The notes: generated by a model from the sequence alone, not told the origin. A stretch of DNA of 64,000 nucleotides from Amycolatopsis sp. WAC 01376 (GCF_003947415.1 NZ_QHKL01000004.1:741365-805364); one strand, 5' to 3'; counted from the first letter of the stretch, positions 39,939-48,973 are shown. Program-made: numbers and translations.

Positions 39939-40543
39939 CCGCTACCTCGCCCACCGTCGAACCCGGCATCCCTCGCCCGGGTGACCTTACCGGCCCCAAG
40001 GTCAGGCGGTGCCGGTTCTCGAATGACGCCTGCCGGCGCACGGCGTCCGCTCGCGCCGCGGCGATCGTAAGCATGACCGTGGCCGACAGCGCCGACGGCT
40101 CGATGGTGCGCGCACGGTCGCCGAAAGTGAGGCCGGTGACCTCGCCCGCCGCGCTCGCGACCCCGGTGACCAGGCCGCCCGGTGAAGTGGCGGTGCCCTC
40201 CCCTCGATGGCTTCAATGTCTTGTTGATGCCTGAATGACCGGTTTTGCGTGGGGTCGTGAGTGGCGATGAGCGTTAGAGCCAAGGGTGTCTTAGGTACCT
40301 ACGTGGTTGAGGCTGCGGTTGATGCCAGGCCCCGGTCCGTGAAGGCCCCCTTCCCTCGGCTCAGCCGAGGAAACTCGACCTTCACACCTCCCCCAGGTAC
40401 CCAAAGGGTCCCAGCACCTGGAACTCCACCGCGTCCGCCCCTCTGTCAGCCAACGGGCACCAGTCTGTCGCACCCGCCCGACGGCGGCCTGCCCCGGCGC
40501 CCTGGTCGACGGGGTTCCGATCCGGCGAGGCACCATCTAGGCC
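39939..40543. other. 600-bp divergent intergenic region
   Basis: No convincing gene. It must contain the promoter of the sensor-kinase operon (leftward) and of bluB (rightward). Visible features are a half copy of the GTCGTGAGTGGC repeat at 40251-40270 and the hairpin at 40339-40385. No cobalamin riboswitch-like box was recognised before bluB. Confidence 0.5.
40339..40385. repeat. hairpin, exact copy of 32357-32403
   Basis: The 52 bases 40338-40389 are identical to 32356-32407, and the copies are 8 kb apart in the same orientation. Inner stem CCTCGGCT/AGCCGAGG and outer GTGAAGG/CCTTCAC. It lies in a divergent promoter region, which argues against a simple terminator. Confidence 0.7.
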
Positions 40544-41200
40544 ATGACGCGGGACACGGGCGAGCGCTTGCTGTACGAGACGATCTTCCAACGGCGGGAC
40601 ACCAGGGCCGAGTTCACCGGAGCCCCGATCCCGGACGACGTGCTGCATCGCGTGTTGAGCGCGGCTCACGCGGCACCGAGTGTCGGCCTGTCACAACCGT
40701 GGGACTTCATCGTCGTGTCCGATATGGACGTTCGCGAGAAGTTCCGGGAGCACGTGCGAACCGAACGGGAGGTGTTCGCGGGCCAGCTGGACGCCGAGCG
40801 TGCCCGTACCTTCGCGCGGATCAAGATCGAGGGCATCGTGGAGGCTTCCGCCGGCATCGTGGTCGGCTACGACCCGTCACGCGGGGCACCCGCGGTGCTG
40901 GGCAGGCACGCCATCGCCGACGCCGGCCTGTACTCGGTGTGCCTGGCCATCCAAAACCTCTGGCTGGCCGCGACCGCCGAAGGGCTCGGACTCGGCTGGG
41001 TCAGCTTCTACCGGGAAGAGTTCCTGGGCGAACTGGTCGGCCTGCCGGAGAACATCCGCCCGGTGGCGTGGTTGTGTGTCGGCCCGGTGCGCGACCTGCC
41101 GTCGGTTCCCGATCTGGAGCGGCACGGCTGGCGGGAACGTCTCCCGCTCAGCGCCGTGCTCCACTACGAGCGGTACTCGAACGCCGAGCTCAGGGGTTGA
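40544..41200 (+). CDS. bluB: BluB-like 5,6-dimethylbenzimidazole synthase / nitroreductase family
   Basis: 218 residues of the nitroreductase fold. BluB hallmarks are visible: FQRRDTRAEFTGAPIPDDVLHRVL at the start, AAHAAPSVGLSQPWDFI for flavin binding, RIKIEGIVEA in the middle and CLAIQNLWLAATAEGLGLGWVSFY. BluB uses O2 to fragment reduced FMN into the lower ligand of vitamin B12. No other cobalamin gene is near. A different nitroreductase role remains possible, as the family is broad. Its 3' end overlaps the convergent xylanase gene by 11 bp. Confidence 0.78.
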   Translation: MTRDTGERLLYETIFQRRDTRAEFTGAPIPDDVLHRVLSAAHAAPSVGLSQPWDFIVVSDMDVREKFREHVRTEREVFAGQLDAERARTFARIKIEGIVEASAGIVVGYDPSRGAPAVLGRHAIADAGLYSVCLAIQNLWLAATAEGLGLGWVSFYREEFLGELVGLPENIRPVAWLCVGPVRDLPSVPDLERHGWRERLPLSAVLHYERYSNAELRG

Positions 41201-42188
41201 TCCGGCCGTACGCGGGCTTCGGCCGCAGGTTCGAGTCGAACAGGCAGGCCGCGCCCTGTCCGGGGAACGTGTCCGGCACCCACGAGTGGCGATCGGTGAA
41301 GCCCCAGGTCGTGAACTCCACGCAGCGCGCGACGGCGTGGCAACCGTCCCAGAGCTGTTTGAAGTAACTCGCCTGGGTGTTCAGCTTCGTGGTGTCGGCG
41401 GGCATCGGGATGCGGACGTCGGCCTCGGTGATGGCGACGTCGACGTCCAGCGCGGCGAAGCGGGCGAGGTTCGCCTGGTAACCGCCGGGGAAGCCGTACT
41501 GCGTCGCGAGGTGCGCCTGGAAACCGACGCCGTCGATCGGCACGCCTTGCTGCTTCAGCGTCCGGACCAGCTTGTACAGGGCATCGCTCTTCGCGTTGAG
41601 GCCTTCGGTGTTGTAGTCGTTGATGTACAGCTTGGCCGACGGATCCGCCGCCCGAGCCCACCGGAACGCGTCCGCGACATAGCCGTCGCCCAGTTTCTGC
41701 TGGAACACCGAGGAACGGCGGGTGCCGTCGTCGTTGAACATCTCGTTCACGACGTCCCAAGCCCGGATCTTTCCCCGGTAGCGGCCCATTTCGGTGGCTA
41801 TGTGCCGTTGCGTCACCGACCGCAGTTCGCCGGCGCCGAGGTTGTTCACCCAGCCGGGCAGCTGACTGTGCCAGACGAGCGTGTGCCCGCGCACGGATTT
41901 GCCGTTCCGCTGGGCGTAGTCGACGATCGCGTCCGCGCCCGACCAGTTGTACTGACCACGGTTCGCCTCGACCACCCCCCATTTCATCTCGTTCTCCGGG
42001 GTGACGTTGTCGAATTCACGGGTGAGCACGGAGCGGTAATCCGCTTCGTTCGCCAGGTGGTTCGCCGCGACGGCGCTGCCGACGTAGCGATTCGTGATGT
42101 CCTTCAACGGGCCGGCCGCCGACGCCGGAGGCGCCTGCAAAAGTGCCACTCCCGCCAATACGGCCACCGTTGCCGAGAACGCTTTCAT
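41190..42188 (-). CDS. secreted GH10 endo-1,4-beta-xylanase
   Basis: 332 residues from ATG 42188, which has AGGAG eight bases upstream; GTG and ATG codons just before it are too close to that site. Signal peptide 1-24 (cleavage after PASA). A single GH10 barrel follows: NEMKWGVVE, HTLVWHSQLPGWV, acid/base Glu149 in WDVVNEM and nucleophile Glu255 in VAITEADV. No carbohydrate-binding module is attached. It cuts internal xylan bonds outside the cell. It lies 50 bp downstream of the sugar-transport genes on the same strand, so xylan degradation and oligomer uptake are probably co-regulated. Confidence 0.93.
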   Translation of the reverse strand: MKAFSATVAVLAGVALLQAPPASAAGPLKDITNRYVGSAVAANHLANEADYRSVLTREFDNVTPENEMKWGVVEANRGQYNWSGADAIVDYAQRNGKSVRGHTLVWHSQLPGWVNNLGAGELRSVTQRHIATEMGRYRGKIRAWDVVNEMFNDDGTRRSSVFQQKLGDGYVADAFRWARAADPSAKLYINDYNTEGLNAKSDALYKLVRTLKQQGVPIDGVGFQAHLATQYGFPGGYQANLARFAALDVDVAITEADVRIPMPADTTKLNTQASYFKQLWDGCHAVARCVEFTTWGFTDRHSWVPDTFPGQGAACLFDSNLRPKPAYGRINP

Positions 42189-42215
42189 TGTCATCACTCC
42201 TGTTCCGGTCGATCG

Positions 42216-42227
42216 CGAAACTTTCCG
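42216..42227. promoter_or_regulatory. CGAAACTTTC palindrome before the xylanase gene
   Basis: GAAACTTTC (42217-42225) is a perfect 4+4 palindrome around a central C, 29 bp upstream of the xylanase start. GAAA-n-TTTC elements have been described upstream of Streptomyces xylanase genes as regulatory sites; assignment here is by similarity and position only. Confidence 0.4.
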
Positions 42228-42240
42228 AGCGAACTTGAAA

Positions 42241-43059
42241 TCAACCCTTCACCGATCCGGTCAGCCCGCCGACGATGCGCCGTTCGGCGAGCACGAAGAA
42301 CGCGAGCGCGGGGATCATCGACAGCGCGGTGAACGCGAGCACACGCGCGGTGTCCTGGGAGTACTGGGATTGGAACGTCGCGACGCCGAGCGGCAGCGTG
42401 AAGTTCGCGGAGTCGTTGAACACCAGCAAAGGCAGCAGATAGAAGTTCCAGCTGGTCACGAACGCGAGCACGGCGACGGTGGTCAGCGCGGGTGCCGACA
42501 GCGGCAGCAGGATCCGCCAGAAGAAACCGAGCCTGCTCGCGCCGTCGAGTACGGCGGCGTCCTCGATCTCACCGGGGATCGCCCGCATGAACGGCCGCAG
42601 GATCACGATGGTGACCGGGAGCGAGAACGCCGCTTCCGGGATCGCCACGCCCCAGAAGCTCTCCAGCATCCCCAGCTGACGCAACCAGAGGTACAGCGGC
42701 AAGGTCGCCACGCCGAGCGGGAACAACAGGCCGAGCGTGAACAGGGTGTAGAAACCCTCGCGGCCCTTGAAGGTGTAGCGGGACAAGGCATACGCGGCCA
42801 TCGATCCCAATGCCACGGTCAGCACCGTGGCGATCACCGCGATCAGCGCGCTGTTCCCCAGGAACGTCCAGAACGACGACGAGCCGAGGATCGCCGCGTA
42901 GTTGTCCCACACCCACGGGCCGGGCAGGCCGGCAGGCGAGGCGTTGATCTGCGCGGTGGTGCGGAATCCGCCCAGCACCACGAACAGCAGCGGCACCACG
43001 GTGATCCCGAGGACGGCGATCGCGGCGACGTAGCCGATCGGCGTCCCGGCGCGGCGCAT
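42241..43059 (-). CDS. sugar ABC transporter permease, MalG type
   Basis: 272 residues with six membrane helices and the permease EAA-type loop (EIEDAAVLDGASRLGFFWRILLP) that contacts the ATPase. The start ATG 43059 overlaps the upstream stop by one base (TGATG). Together with the upstream permease and binding protein it forms a CUT1-type oligosaccharide importer. No ATPase gene is present; actinomycete CUT1 systems commonly use a shared MsiK-like ATPase. The neighbouring xylanase and beta-xylosidase suggest xylobiose or xylo-oligosaccharides as cargo. Confidence 0.9.
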   Translation of the reverse strand: MRRAGTPIGYVAAIAVLGITVVPLLFVVLGGFRTTAQINASPAGLPGPWVWDNYAAILGSSSFWTFLGNSALIAVIATVLTVALGSMAAYALSRYTFKGREGFYTLFTLGLLFPLGVATLPLYLWLRQLGMLESFWGVAIPEAAFSLPVTIVILRPFMRAIPGEIEDAAVLDGASRLGFFWRILLPLSAPALTTVAVLAFVTSWNFYLLPLLVFNDSANFTLPLGVATFQSQYSQDTARVLAFTALSMIPALAFFVLAERRIVGGLTGSVKG

Positions 43060-44024
43060 CAGTCCACCATCCTGGTCAGCGCGCCGTCGGTGTCCCGGCG
43101 CAACGCGAACCGCTGGTACAGCAACGCGAACACGAAGCAGATCACGAACAGGATCACCGCGACCGCGCTGCCGAAGCCGAATTCGTAGCGTTTGAACCCG
43201 TGGTCGACCAGGTACGTCGCCATCGTCGCCGACGCGTCGGCGGGACCGCCGAGGGTCATGATCCACACCAGGTCGAACAGCTGCAGCGAGCCGATCACCG
43301 ACAGGAACACCCAGATCCGGATGGTCGGCCCCAGCAGCGGCAGCACCACGTGCCGGGTGGTCTGCCAGGCCGACGCGCCGTCGAGCGCGGCCGCTTCCCG
43401 CAGTTCGGCCGGCACGCCCTGGAGCCCGGCGAGCAGCAGGATGATGCCGAAACCGATGTACTTCCAGGTGATCACCGCGAACAGGGTGTAGAGCACGATC
43501 CCCGGGTCGGCGAGCCAGTGCTGGACCAGCCCGCCGAGGCCGATACCGCGCAGCATCTGGTCCACGAAACCGTTGGGCTGCAACATCAGCAGCCAGATCA
43601 CCGCGGTGATCGCCTCCGACAGCACGTAGGGCGCGAACACCAGCGCCCGCAGTACCGCGCGGCCGCGTAGCTTCCGGTTGAGCAGCAACGCGAGCCCGAT
43701 CGACAGCGGCAGCTGGATCACGAGGGACAGTCCCGCGATGATCAGGTTGTGCCCGATGGCGCCCTGGAACACCGAGCCGGACAGGGCGTCGGCGTAGTTG
43801 CCGAGGCCGACGAAATCGTCCAGCGGGCCGAAACCGTTCCACTCGTAGAGGCTGTAGAACGCCGCGATCCCGATCGGGACCAGCACGAACCCGGCGAACA
43901 GCACCAGCGCCGGCCCGAGCAGGAACGTCAGTTCCAGCTTCTTACGCGCTCCCGGCGCCCGCACCCGGACAGCGGGTGCGGACGGCCGCGCCGCCGCCCG
44001 CATCCGCGTGGCCGTCGCCGTCAC
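43059..44024 (-). CDS. sugar ABC transporter permease, MalF type
   Basis: 321 residues from GTG 44024, overlapping the binding-protein stop as GTGA. Six helices after a basic Ala/Arg/Pro-rich N-terminus of about 30 residues; EAA-type loop ELREAAALDGASAWQTTRHVVLP. It is the first of the two membrane subunits of the importer. Confidence 0.9.
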   Translation of the reverse strand: MTATATRMRAAARPSAPAVRVRAPGARKKLELTFLLGPALVLFAGFVLVPIGIAAFYSLYEWNGFGPLDDFVGLGNYADALSGSVFQGAIGHNLIIAGLSLVIQLPLSIGLALLLNRKLRGRAVLRALVFAPYVLSEAITAVIWLLMLQPNGFVDQMLRGIGLGGLVQHWLADPGIVLYTLFAVITWKYIGFGIILLLAGLQGVPAELREAAALDGASAWQTTRHVVLPLLGPTIRIWVFLSVIGSLQLFDLVWIMTLGGPADASATMATYLVDHGFKRYEFGFGSAVAVILFVICFVFALLYQRFALRRDTDGALTRMVD

Positions 44025-45313
44025 TTGTCGCCCGCCGCGGCCTTGTTCACCGCGTCGACGATGCCTTCCGGGGTGCCTTGTCCGGCGAAGAAGTTCGCCA
44101 CGGCGTCGTTGAGCGCGGCCCCCACCGCGGTCGGGAACGCCTTGTCGAAGTACATCTGCAGGTACGGCGCCTTCTGCCCGTAGTCGAAGACGGTCTTCAG
44201 CGACTCGGTCTTGAGGGACTTCGCCGCCGACGCGGTCATCGGCAGCCCGGCACCCTTCGCCGCGAGCTGGTTCTGCACCGGCTCGCTGCCGAGGTACCGC
44301 AGGAAGTCCGCGCACGCCTTGGCCGCGCGGGTCGTACAGGAGAAGCCGTCGCCGCCGCCGAGCACCGCGGCGGGATCACCTTGCCCACCGGGGACCGACG
44401 GGAACGGGAACCAGCCGACCTTCGAGTCGAGGTCCTTGTCCTCGGTGAGCGACGACATCGTGCCGGGCTCCCAGTCGCCCTGGAGTTCCATCGCCGCCTT
44501 GCCGTTGGCCAGCAGCCCGGCCGAACTGCCCGCGCCCTGCTGCGCCGGTGTGCCGGTGAAACCGGGCTGGAACGGCTGGGTCGCCAGGAACGCCTGCAGG
44601 TCGCGGCCGGCCTTGGTCCAGCAGGGATCCTCGAGTTTCACCGCTTTCACCGACTGCTTCAGCGTGTCCGCCGAGCAGGCCCGCAGCGCGAAATAGTTCC
44701 AGTAGAACGCGTCCGGCCAGCGATCCTTGCCCCCGACCGCGATCGGCGTGAGACCCGCCTGCTTCAGCTTGACGACGGCGGCGTTGAGTTCGTCCATGGT
44801 GGATGGCGGCGCGGTGACGCCCGCCTGTGCGAAAAGGTCCTTGCGGTACCAGAAACCGACGAAGTGCTGCTCCCACGGGATCCCGTACTGTTTGCCGTCG
44901 ACCTGCCAGCTCTCGGCGAGTTTGCCCACCGAGGAGAGCCACTCCCCGGCCGGGCCTGCCAGGTCCGCGACCTTGCCCGAGGTGGCCTGCGACGCCAGCT
45001 CACCGCCGCCCCACGACTGGTAGACGTCCGGCGGTTCGTTCGACTGCAGGGCGAGCGGGACCTTGGTGGTGAACTCCTCGTTCTGCAGCGGCTGCCCCTT
45101 GATCGTCACCTCGGGATGCGCCTTCTGGTAGTCGGCGACGACCTGGGCCCAGATCGACTTGATCGGGTCGGTGGTGCCGTTGTGCCACCAGGTGAGGGTG
45201 ACCGGGCCGCTGGGCTCGGCCGCGGGCTCGGTGCCCCCTGAGCAGCCGGCGAGCGCGAGCGGGACGGCCGCCGCCAGCGCGGCGGCGGCGGGGATTCGGC
45301 GGTTCGAAAGCAT
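44021..45313 (-). CDS. sugar ABC transporter substrate-binding lipoprotein
   Basis: 430 residues with a lipoprotein signal (PLALAGC, lipid-bearing Cys at 24). The mature part is a CUT1-type binding protein (VTLTWWHNGTTDPIKSIW, NEPPDVYQSWGGGEL, GKAAMELQGDWEPG). It would capture an oligosaccharide at the outer membrane face and deliver it to the two permeases downstream. It is divergent from a LacI-type regulator with a palindromic operator between them, matching the layout of the bxl-type xylobiose system of Streptomyces. The cargo is inferred from the neighbours. Confidence 0.92.
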   Translation of the reverse strand: MLSNRRIPAAAALAAAVPLALAGCSGGTEPAAEPSGPVTLTWWHNGTTDPIKSIWAQVVADYQKAHPEVTIKGQPLQNEEFTTKVPLALQSNEPPDVYQSWGGGELASQATSGKVADLAGPAGEWLSSVGKLAESWQVDGKQYGIPWEQHFVGFWYRKDLFAQAGVTAPPSTMDELNAAVVKLKQAGLTPIAVGGKDRWPDAFYWNYFALRACSADTLKQSVKAVKLEDPCWTKAGRDLQAFLATQPFQPGFTGTPAQQGAGSSAGLLANGKAAMELQGDWEPGTMSSLTEDKDLDSKVGWFPFPSVPGGQGDPAAVLGGGDGFSCTTRAAKACADFLRYLGSEPVQNQLAAKGAGLPMTASAAKSLKTESLKTVFDYGQKAPYLQMYFDKAFPTAVGAALNDAVANFFAGQGTPEGIVDAVNKAAAGDK

Positions 45314-45409
45314 GGTGAGTCCACTCCTGACGACTTCGGCCGAGTAGGACGGGGCGTGACTGCGCCCGGACTGGCGATGAGTTTGCGCGCCTGAAATTCC
45401 GATGTCAAT

Positions 45410-45423
45410 CGTTGTCGATAACG
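45410..45423. promoter_or_regulatory. LacI-type operator candidate
   Basis: CGTTGTCGATAACG is a near-perfect palindrome (CGTT-nTCGAn-AACG) in the 133-bp space between the divergent binding-protein and LacI-type genes. Position and symmetry suit the neighbouring regulator acting on both directions. Confidence 0.55.
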
Positions 45424-45446
45424 TTTTACATGACTAGTCTGACCGT

Positions 45447-46481
45447 ATGCAGCCCAGTTCGAGGGTCACGATCCGTGACGTCGCGGCCCGTGCCGGCGTC
45501 TCCGTGGCCACGGTGTCCAAAGTGATCAACGACCGCTACGGCGTCGCCGCCGCGACCCTCGCGAAGGTCCGTGCGGTGATCGACGAACTCGGTTACGAGG
45601 CGAGCCTGGTCGCCCAGAGCCTGCGCAACCACAAGACGAACGTGATCGGGATCCTGGTCGCCGACCTCGAACCGTTCTCCACCGAACTGCTCAAGGGTGC
45701 GGCGGACGCCATCCGCGGCACCGGCTACGAACTCGTCGTCTACTCGGCAGGCGGCCGGACCGGTGATCCATCGGGCTGGGAAAAGCGTTATCTCTCAAGG
45801 CTTTCCGGTACGCTGGTCGACGGCGCGGTGCTGGTCACCCCGGTGGCTTCGCTGGAGGCCGTCCCCGGAACGCCGGTGGTCGCGGTCGATCCGCACACCG
45901 GCCCTTCGACGGTGCCCACCATCGATTCCGACAACCTGCGCGGTGGGCAGCTGGCGACCGAGCATCTGCTGGAGCTCGGCCACCGCCGGATCGGCTTCCT
46001 CTCCGGACGGCCGGATCTCGAATCGGCCGAGCTGCGCAAAACCGGGTACCTGCGGGCGCTCACCGCCGCCGGTGTCCCGATCGACGAGGACCTGATCCGG
46101 CTCGGCGCCTACGATCCGGAGATCTCCGCCCGGTCCGCCCGCGAACTGCTGACCAGCGCGGACCGGCCGACGGCGGTGTTCGCCGCCAACGACATCTCGG
46201 CGATCGCGACCGTCGGGGCCGCCGCGGAACTCGGCTTGTCCGTACCGGACGACCTGTCGGTGGTCGGTTTCGACAACGTCCCCGAGTCCGCGCTCTGCAC
46301 CCCGCCGCTGACCACGGTGGACCAGCCCATCCGCGAGATGGGCCACCGCGCCATCACCCTCCTGATCTCGCTGATCAGCGGGGAACCCGAGAAGGAAACC
46401 CACATCACCCTGTCCACGGGTCTCGTGGTGCGCCGCTCGACGCGTGCCCTCGAAACCACGACGAAGGGCGGACGGCCTTGA
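45447..46481 (+). CDS. LacI-family transcriptional regulator of the xylan/xylobiose locus
   Basis: 344 residues. An N-terminal helix-turn-helix (VTIRDVAARAGVSVATVSKVIN) is followed by the hinge helix (LVAQSLRNHKTNVIGILV) and a periplasmic-binding-type effector domain (TIDSDNLRGGQLATEHLLELGHRRIGFLSG, SVVGFDNVPES). It is divergent from the ABC importer and its stop overlaps the GH3 start, so it is co-transcribed with that gene. It is likely to repress transporter, xylosidase and xylanase genes until a xylo-oligosaccharide binds. Confidence 0.92.
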   Translation: MQPSSRVTIRDVAARAGVSVATVSKVINDRYGVAAATLAKVRAVIDELGYEASLVAQSLRNHKTNVIGILVADLEPFSTELLKGAADAIRGTGYELVVYSAGGRTGDPSGWEKRYLSRLSGTLVDGAVLVTPVASLEAVPGTPVVAVDPHTGPSTVPTIDSDNLRGGQLATEHLLELGHRRIGFLSGRPDLESAELRKTGYLRALTAAGVPIDEDLIRLGAYDPEISARSARELLTSADRPTAVFAANDISAIATVGAAAELGLSVPDDLSVVGFDNVPESALCTPPLTTVDQPIREMGHRAITLLISLISGEPEKETHITLSTGLVVRRSTRALETTTKGGRP

Positions 46482-48772
46482 CCACGCAGCCCAGCGCTTC
46501 ACCCCGGCCCTGGCAGGACACCACCGCGGATCCCGCCGACCGCGTCCGCGCGCTGATGGACCGGATGACCTTGCGGGAGAAGCTCGCCCAGCTGTACGGC
46601 GTCTGGGTCGGTATCGACTCCGGCGGCGAGATGGCTCCGCACCAGCACGACTTCGCCGACGCGGAGCTGGACTGGGACGAACTGGTGCGGCACGGCATCG
46701 GGCAGCTGACCAGGGTGTACGGCACGCGGCCCGTCGATCCGGTGATCGGCGCGCGCAGCCTGGCGCGCTCTCAGCGGGAGATCGTCGGGAGCAGCCGGTT
46801 CGGTATCCCGGCGCTGGTCCACGAGGAGACGCTCACCGGTCTCGCCGCCTGGCAGGCCACGGTCTACCCGTCCCCGCTGTGCTGGGGAGCGAGTTTCGAC
46901 CCGGATCTCGTGTACCGCATGGGGGCGCGGATCGGCGGTACGATGCGGCGGCTGGGTGTCCACCAAGGACTCGCGCCGGTCCTCGACGTCGCCCGTGACC
47001 TGCGCTGGGGCCGGATCGAAGAGACCATCGGCGAGGATCCGCAGCTGGTCGGGACGATCGGCGCCGCCTACGTGGCCGGGCTCGAATCCGCCGGGGTGAT
47101 CGCGACGCTGAAACATTTCGCCGGCTACTCGGCTTCCCGCGCCGGCCGCAACCTCGCGCCGGTGTCGATCGGCCCCAGGGAACTGGCCGACGTCCTGCTG
47201 CCGCCGTTCGAGATGGCGTTGCGCGCGGGTGCCCGATCGGTGATGAACGCCTACATCGACAACGACGGTGTCCCCGCCGCCGCGGATCCGGCGTTGCTCA
47301 CCGGCCTGCTGCGCGACACCTATGGCTTCGACGGAACCGTGGTCGCGGACTACTTCTCCGTGTCGTTCCTGTACAAACTGCACGGCGTCGCGGCCGATCG
47401 CGGTGAGGCCGCCGCGCAGGCGCTGACCGCCGGGATCGACGTGGAACTGCCCACTGTGGACTGTTACGGCGAGCCGCTGCTCGCCGCGGTGGAACAGGGC
47501 GCGGTCGATGCCGCCGTCGTCGACCGCGCCCTCGAACGGGTGCTACGGCAGAAATGCGAACTCGGCCTCCTCGACGAGGACTGGGTGCCGGAGGTCCCGG
47601 ACGAGATCGACCTCGATGATCCGGAATCCCGCGCGCTGGCAAGGGAGATCGCCGAACGCTCGATCGTGCTGCTGCGCAACGACGGCGTCCTCCCGCTCTC
47701 CCCCGGCCGCCGGATCGCCGTGGTCGGGCCGCGGGCGCACGATCCCGGCGCGATGCTCGGCTGCTACTCGTTCCCGATGCACGTCGGCGTGCATCATCCG
47801 GAAGTACCGTTCGGGTTGGCGGTTCCGACCGTGCTCGACGCGCTCCGCGAGGACCACGACGTCACCTACGCTCTCGGTTGCCCCGTGGTCGGCGGCGAGG
47901 ACTCGGACATCGCCGAAGCCGTCGCCGCGGCCAAGGAAGCGGAGATCTGCGTCGCCGTCCTCGGCGACCGCGCCGGCCTGTTCGGCGGCGGAACCTCGGG
48001 TGAGGGGTGCGACACCTCGAACCTCGAACTGCCGGGACGGCAGGAAGAACTCCTCGAAGCCTTGCTCTCGACCGGGACGCCGGTGGTCCTGGTGCTCCTT
48101 TGTGGACGGCCGTACGAACTTTCGCGGCAGGCCGGCCGTCTCGCCGCGATCGTGTGCGGTTTCTACCCCGGGGAAGAGGGCGCGGCCGCGCTCGCCGGTG
48201 TCCTCAGTGGACGGATCAACCCTTCCGGCAGGCTCCCCGTCGGCTTCCCCGGCGAGGAAGCGTCCCAGCCGTCGACGTATCTCACGGCGCCGCTGGGGCT
48301 GCGCAGCGAGGTCAGCACGGTCGACCCGACACCGCTGTTCCCGTTCGGGCACGGGCTTTCCTACGGCGCCGTCCGCTGGGACGACATCACCGCGCCGGAC
48401 CCCACGTGGCCGACGGACGGCCACTGCCGGGTGCGGGTGACGCTGAGCAACGACGGCGACCGCACCACGACCGAGGTCGTCCAGATCTACCTGCACGACC
48501 CGGTCGCGGAGGTCGCCCGTCCGGTCCAGCAGCTGATCGCGGCGAAGCGGGTCGACCTGGCCCCCGGCGCGACCGAGGTGGTCGAGATCGGCCTGCACGC
48601 CGACCTGACCTCCTACACCGGACGGGCGGGCAAGCGGATCGTCGAACCCGGCGACGTCGAACTGCGGATCGGGACGTCGAGTGCCCGGATCGTCGCGGCC
48701 GTCCCCCGCACGCTGACCGGTCCTCGCCGGGAGGTCGGCTTCGATCGGGTCATGGCAGCGGATTTCTCCTGA
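46478..48772 (+). CDS. bxlA: GH3 beta-xylosidase, intracellular
   Basis: 764 residues without a signal peptide, so it acts in the cytoplasm on imported oligosaccharides. The TTG at 46478 overlaps the LacI stop (TTGA) and follows GGGCGGA. GH3 N-terminal barrel about 20-365 with KHF (lysine-histidine substrate contacts near 212) and nucleophile Asp291 in TVVADYFSV; the C-terminal alpha/beta sandwich about 390-610 has GRRIAVVGP and GGGTSGEG; a fibronectin-III-like domain ends the protein. MAPHQHDF near residue 52 is typical of actinobacterial BxlA-type xylosidases. A beta-glucosidase role is the alternative. Confidence 0.88.
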   Translation: MTTQPSASPRPWQDTTADPADRVRALMDRMTLREKLAQLYGVWVGIDSGGEMAPHQHDFADAELDWDELVRHGIGQLTRVYGTRPVDPVIGARSLARSQREIVGSSRFGIPALVHEETLTGLAAWQATVYPSPLCWGASFDPDLVYRMGARIGGTMRRLGVHQGLAPVLDVARDLRWGRIEETIGEDPQLVGTIGAAYVAGLESAGVIATLKHFAGYSASRAGRNLAPVSIGPRELADVLLPPFEMALRAGARSVMNAYIDNDGVPAAADPALLTGLLRDTYGFDGTVVADYFSVSFLYKLHGVAADRGEAAAQALTAGIDVELPTVDCYGEPLLAAVEQGAVDAAVVDRALERVLRQKCELGLLDEDWVPEVPDEIDLDDPESRALAREIAERSIVLLRNDGVLPLSPGRRIAVVGPRAHDPGAMLGCYSFPMHVGVHHPEVPFGLAVPTVLDALREDHDVTYALGCPVVGGEDSDIAEAVAAAKEAEICVAVLGDRAGLFGGGTSGEGCDTSNLELPGRQEELLEALLSTGTPVVLVLLCGRPYELSRQAGRLAAIVCGFYPGEEGAAALAGVLSGRINPSGRLPVGFPGEEASQPSTYLTAPLGLRSEVSTVDPTPLFPFGHGLSYGAVRWDDITAPDPTWPTDGHCRVRVTLSNDGDRTTTEVVQIYLHDPVAEVARPVQQLIAAKRVDLAPGATEVVEIGLHADLTSYTGRAGKRIVEPGDVELRIGTSSARIVAAVPRTLTGPRREVGFDRVMAADFS

Positions 48773-48797
48773 GCCGGGCGGTGGGGTTGGCGGAGGT

Positions 48798-48850
48798 GTT
48801 GCGAAAGCCACTTTCGTAACGTTGAAGGTTGCGAAAGTGGCTTTCGCAAC
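48798..48850. terminator. GCGAAAGCCACTTTCGC-type paired palindromes, copy 4
   Basis: Left half 48798-48820 and right half 48828-48850 pair with one mismatch. Located between convergent GH3 and GH48 genes, 26 bp after the GH3 stop, where a bidirectional terminator would be expected. Confidence 0.6.
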
Positions 48851-48916
48851 CCCTGCCCTGGCCGGGCACGAGGGTTTAAGCCTGGGGCCGGGTGAGCGGG
48901 TCTGCCTCGGCTCGGG

Positions 48917-48973
48917 AGTACATGAAGGACCCCTTCCTGTACCTAGGCGCAAGGAAGGGGTCCTTCATGTACT
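48917..48973. terminator. 22-bp perfect hairpin, AAGGACCCCTT family
   Basis: 48917-48938 (AGTACATGAAGGACCCCTTC...) is perfectly complementary to 48952-48973 around a 13-base loop. Second stem in the same convergent gap, 50 bp from the GH48 stop. A half-similar sequence lies at about 32414-32440. Confidence 0.6.

Noticed and set aside
39939..40543. Cobalamin riboswitch before bluB
   Set aside because: No B12-box-like sequence or extended fold was recognised; only a repeat hairpin is present.
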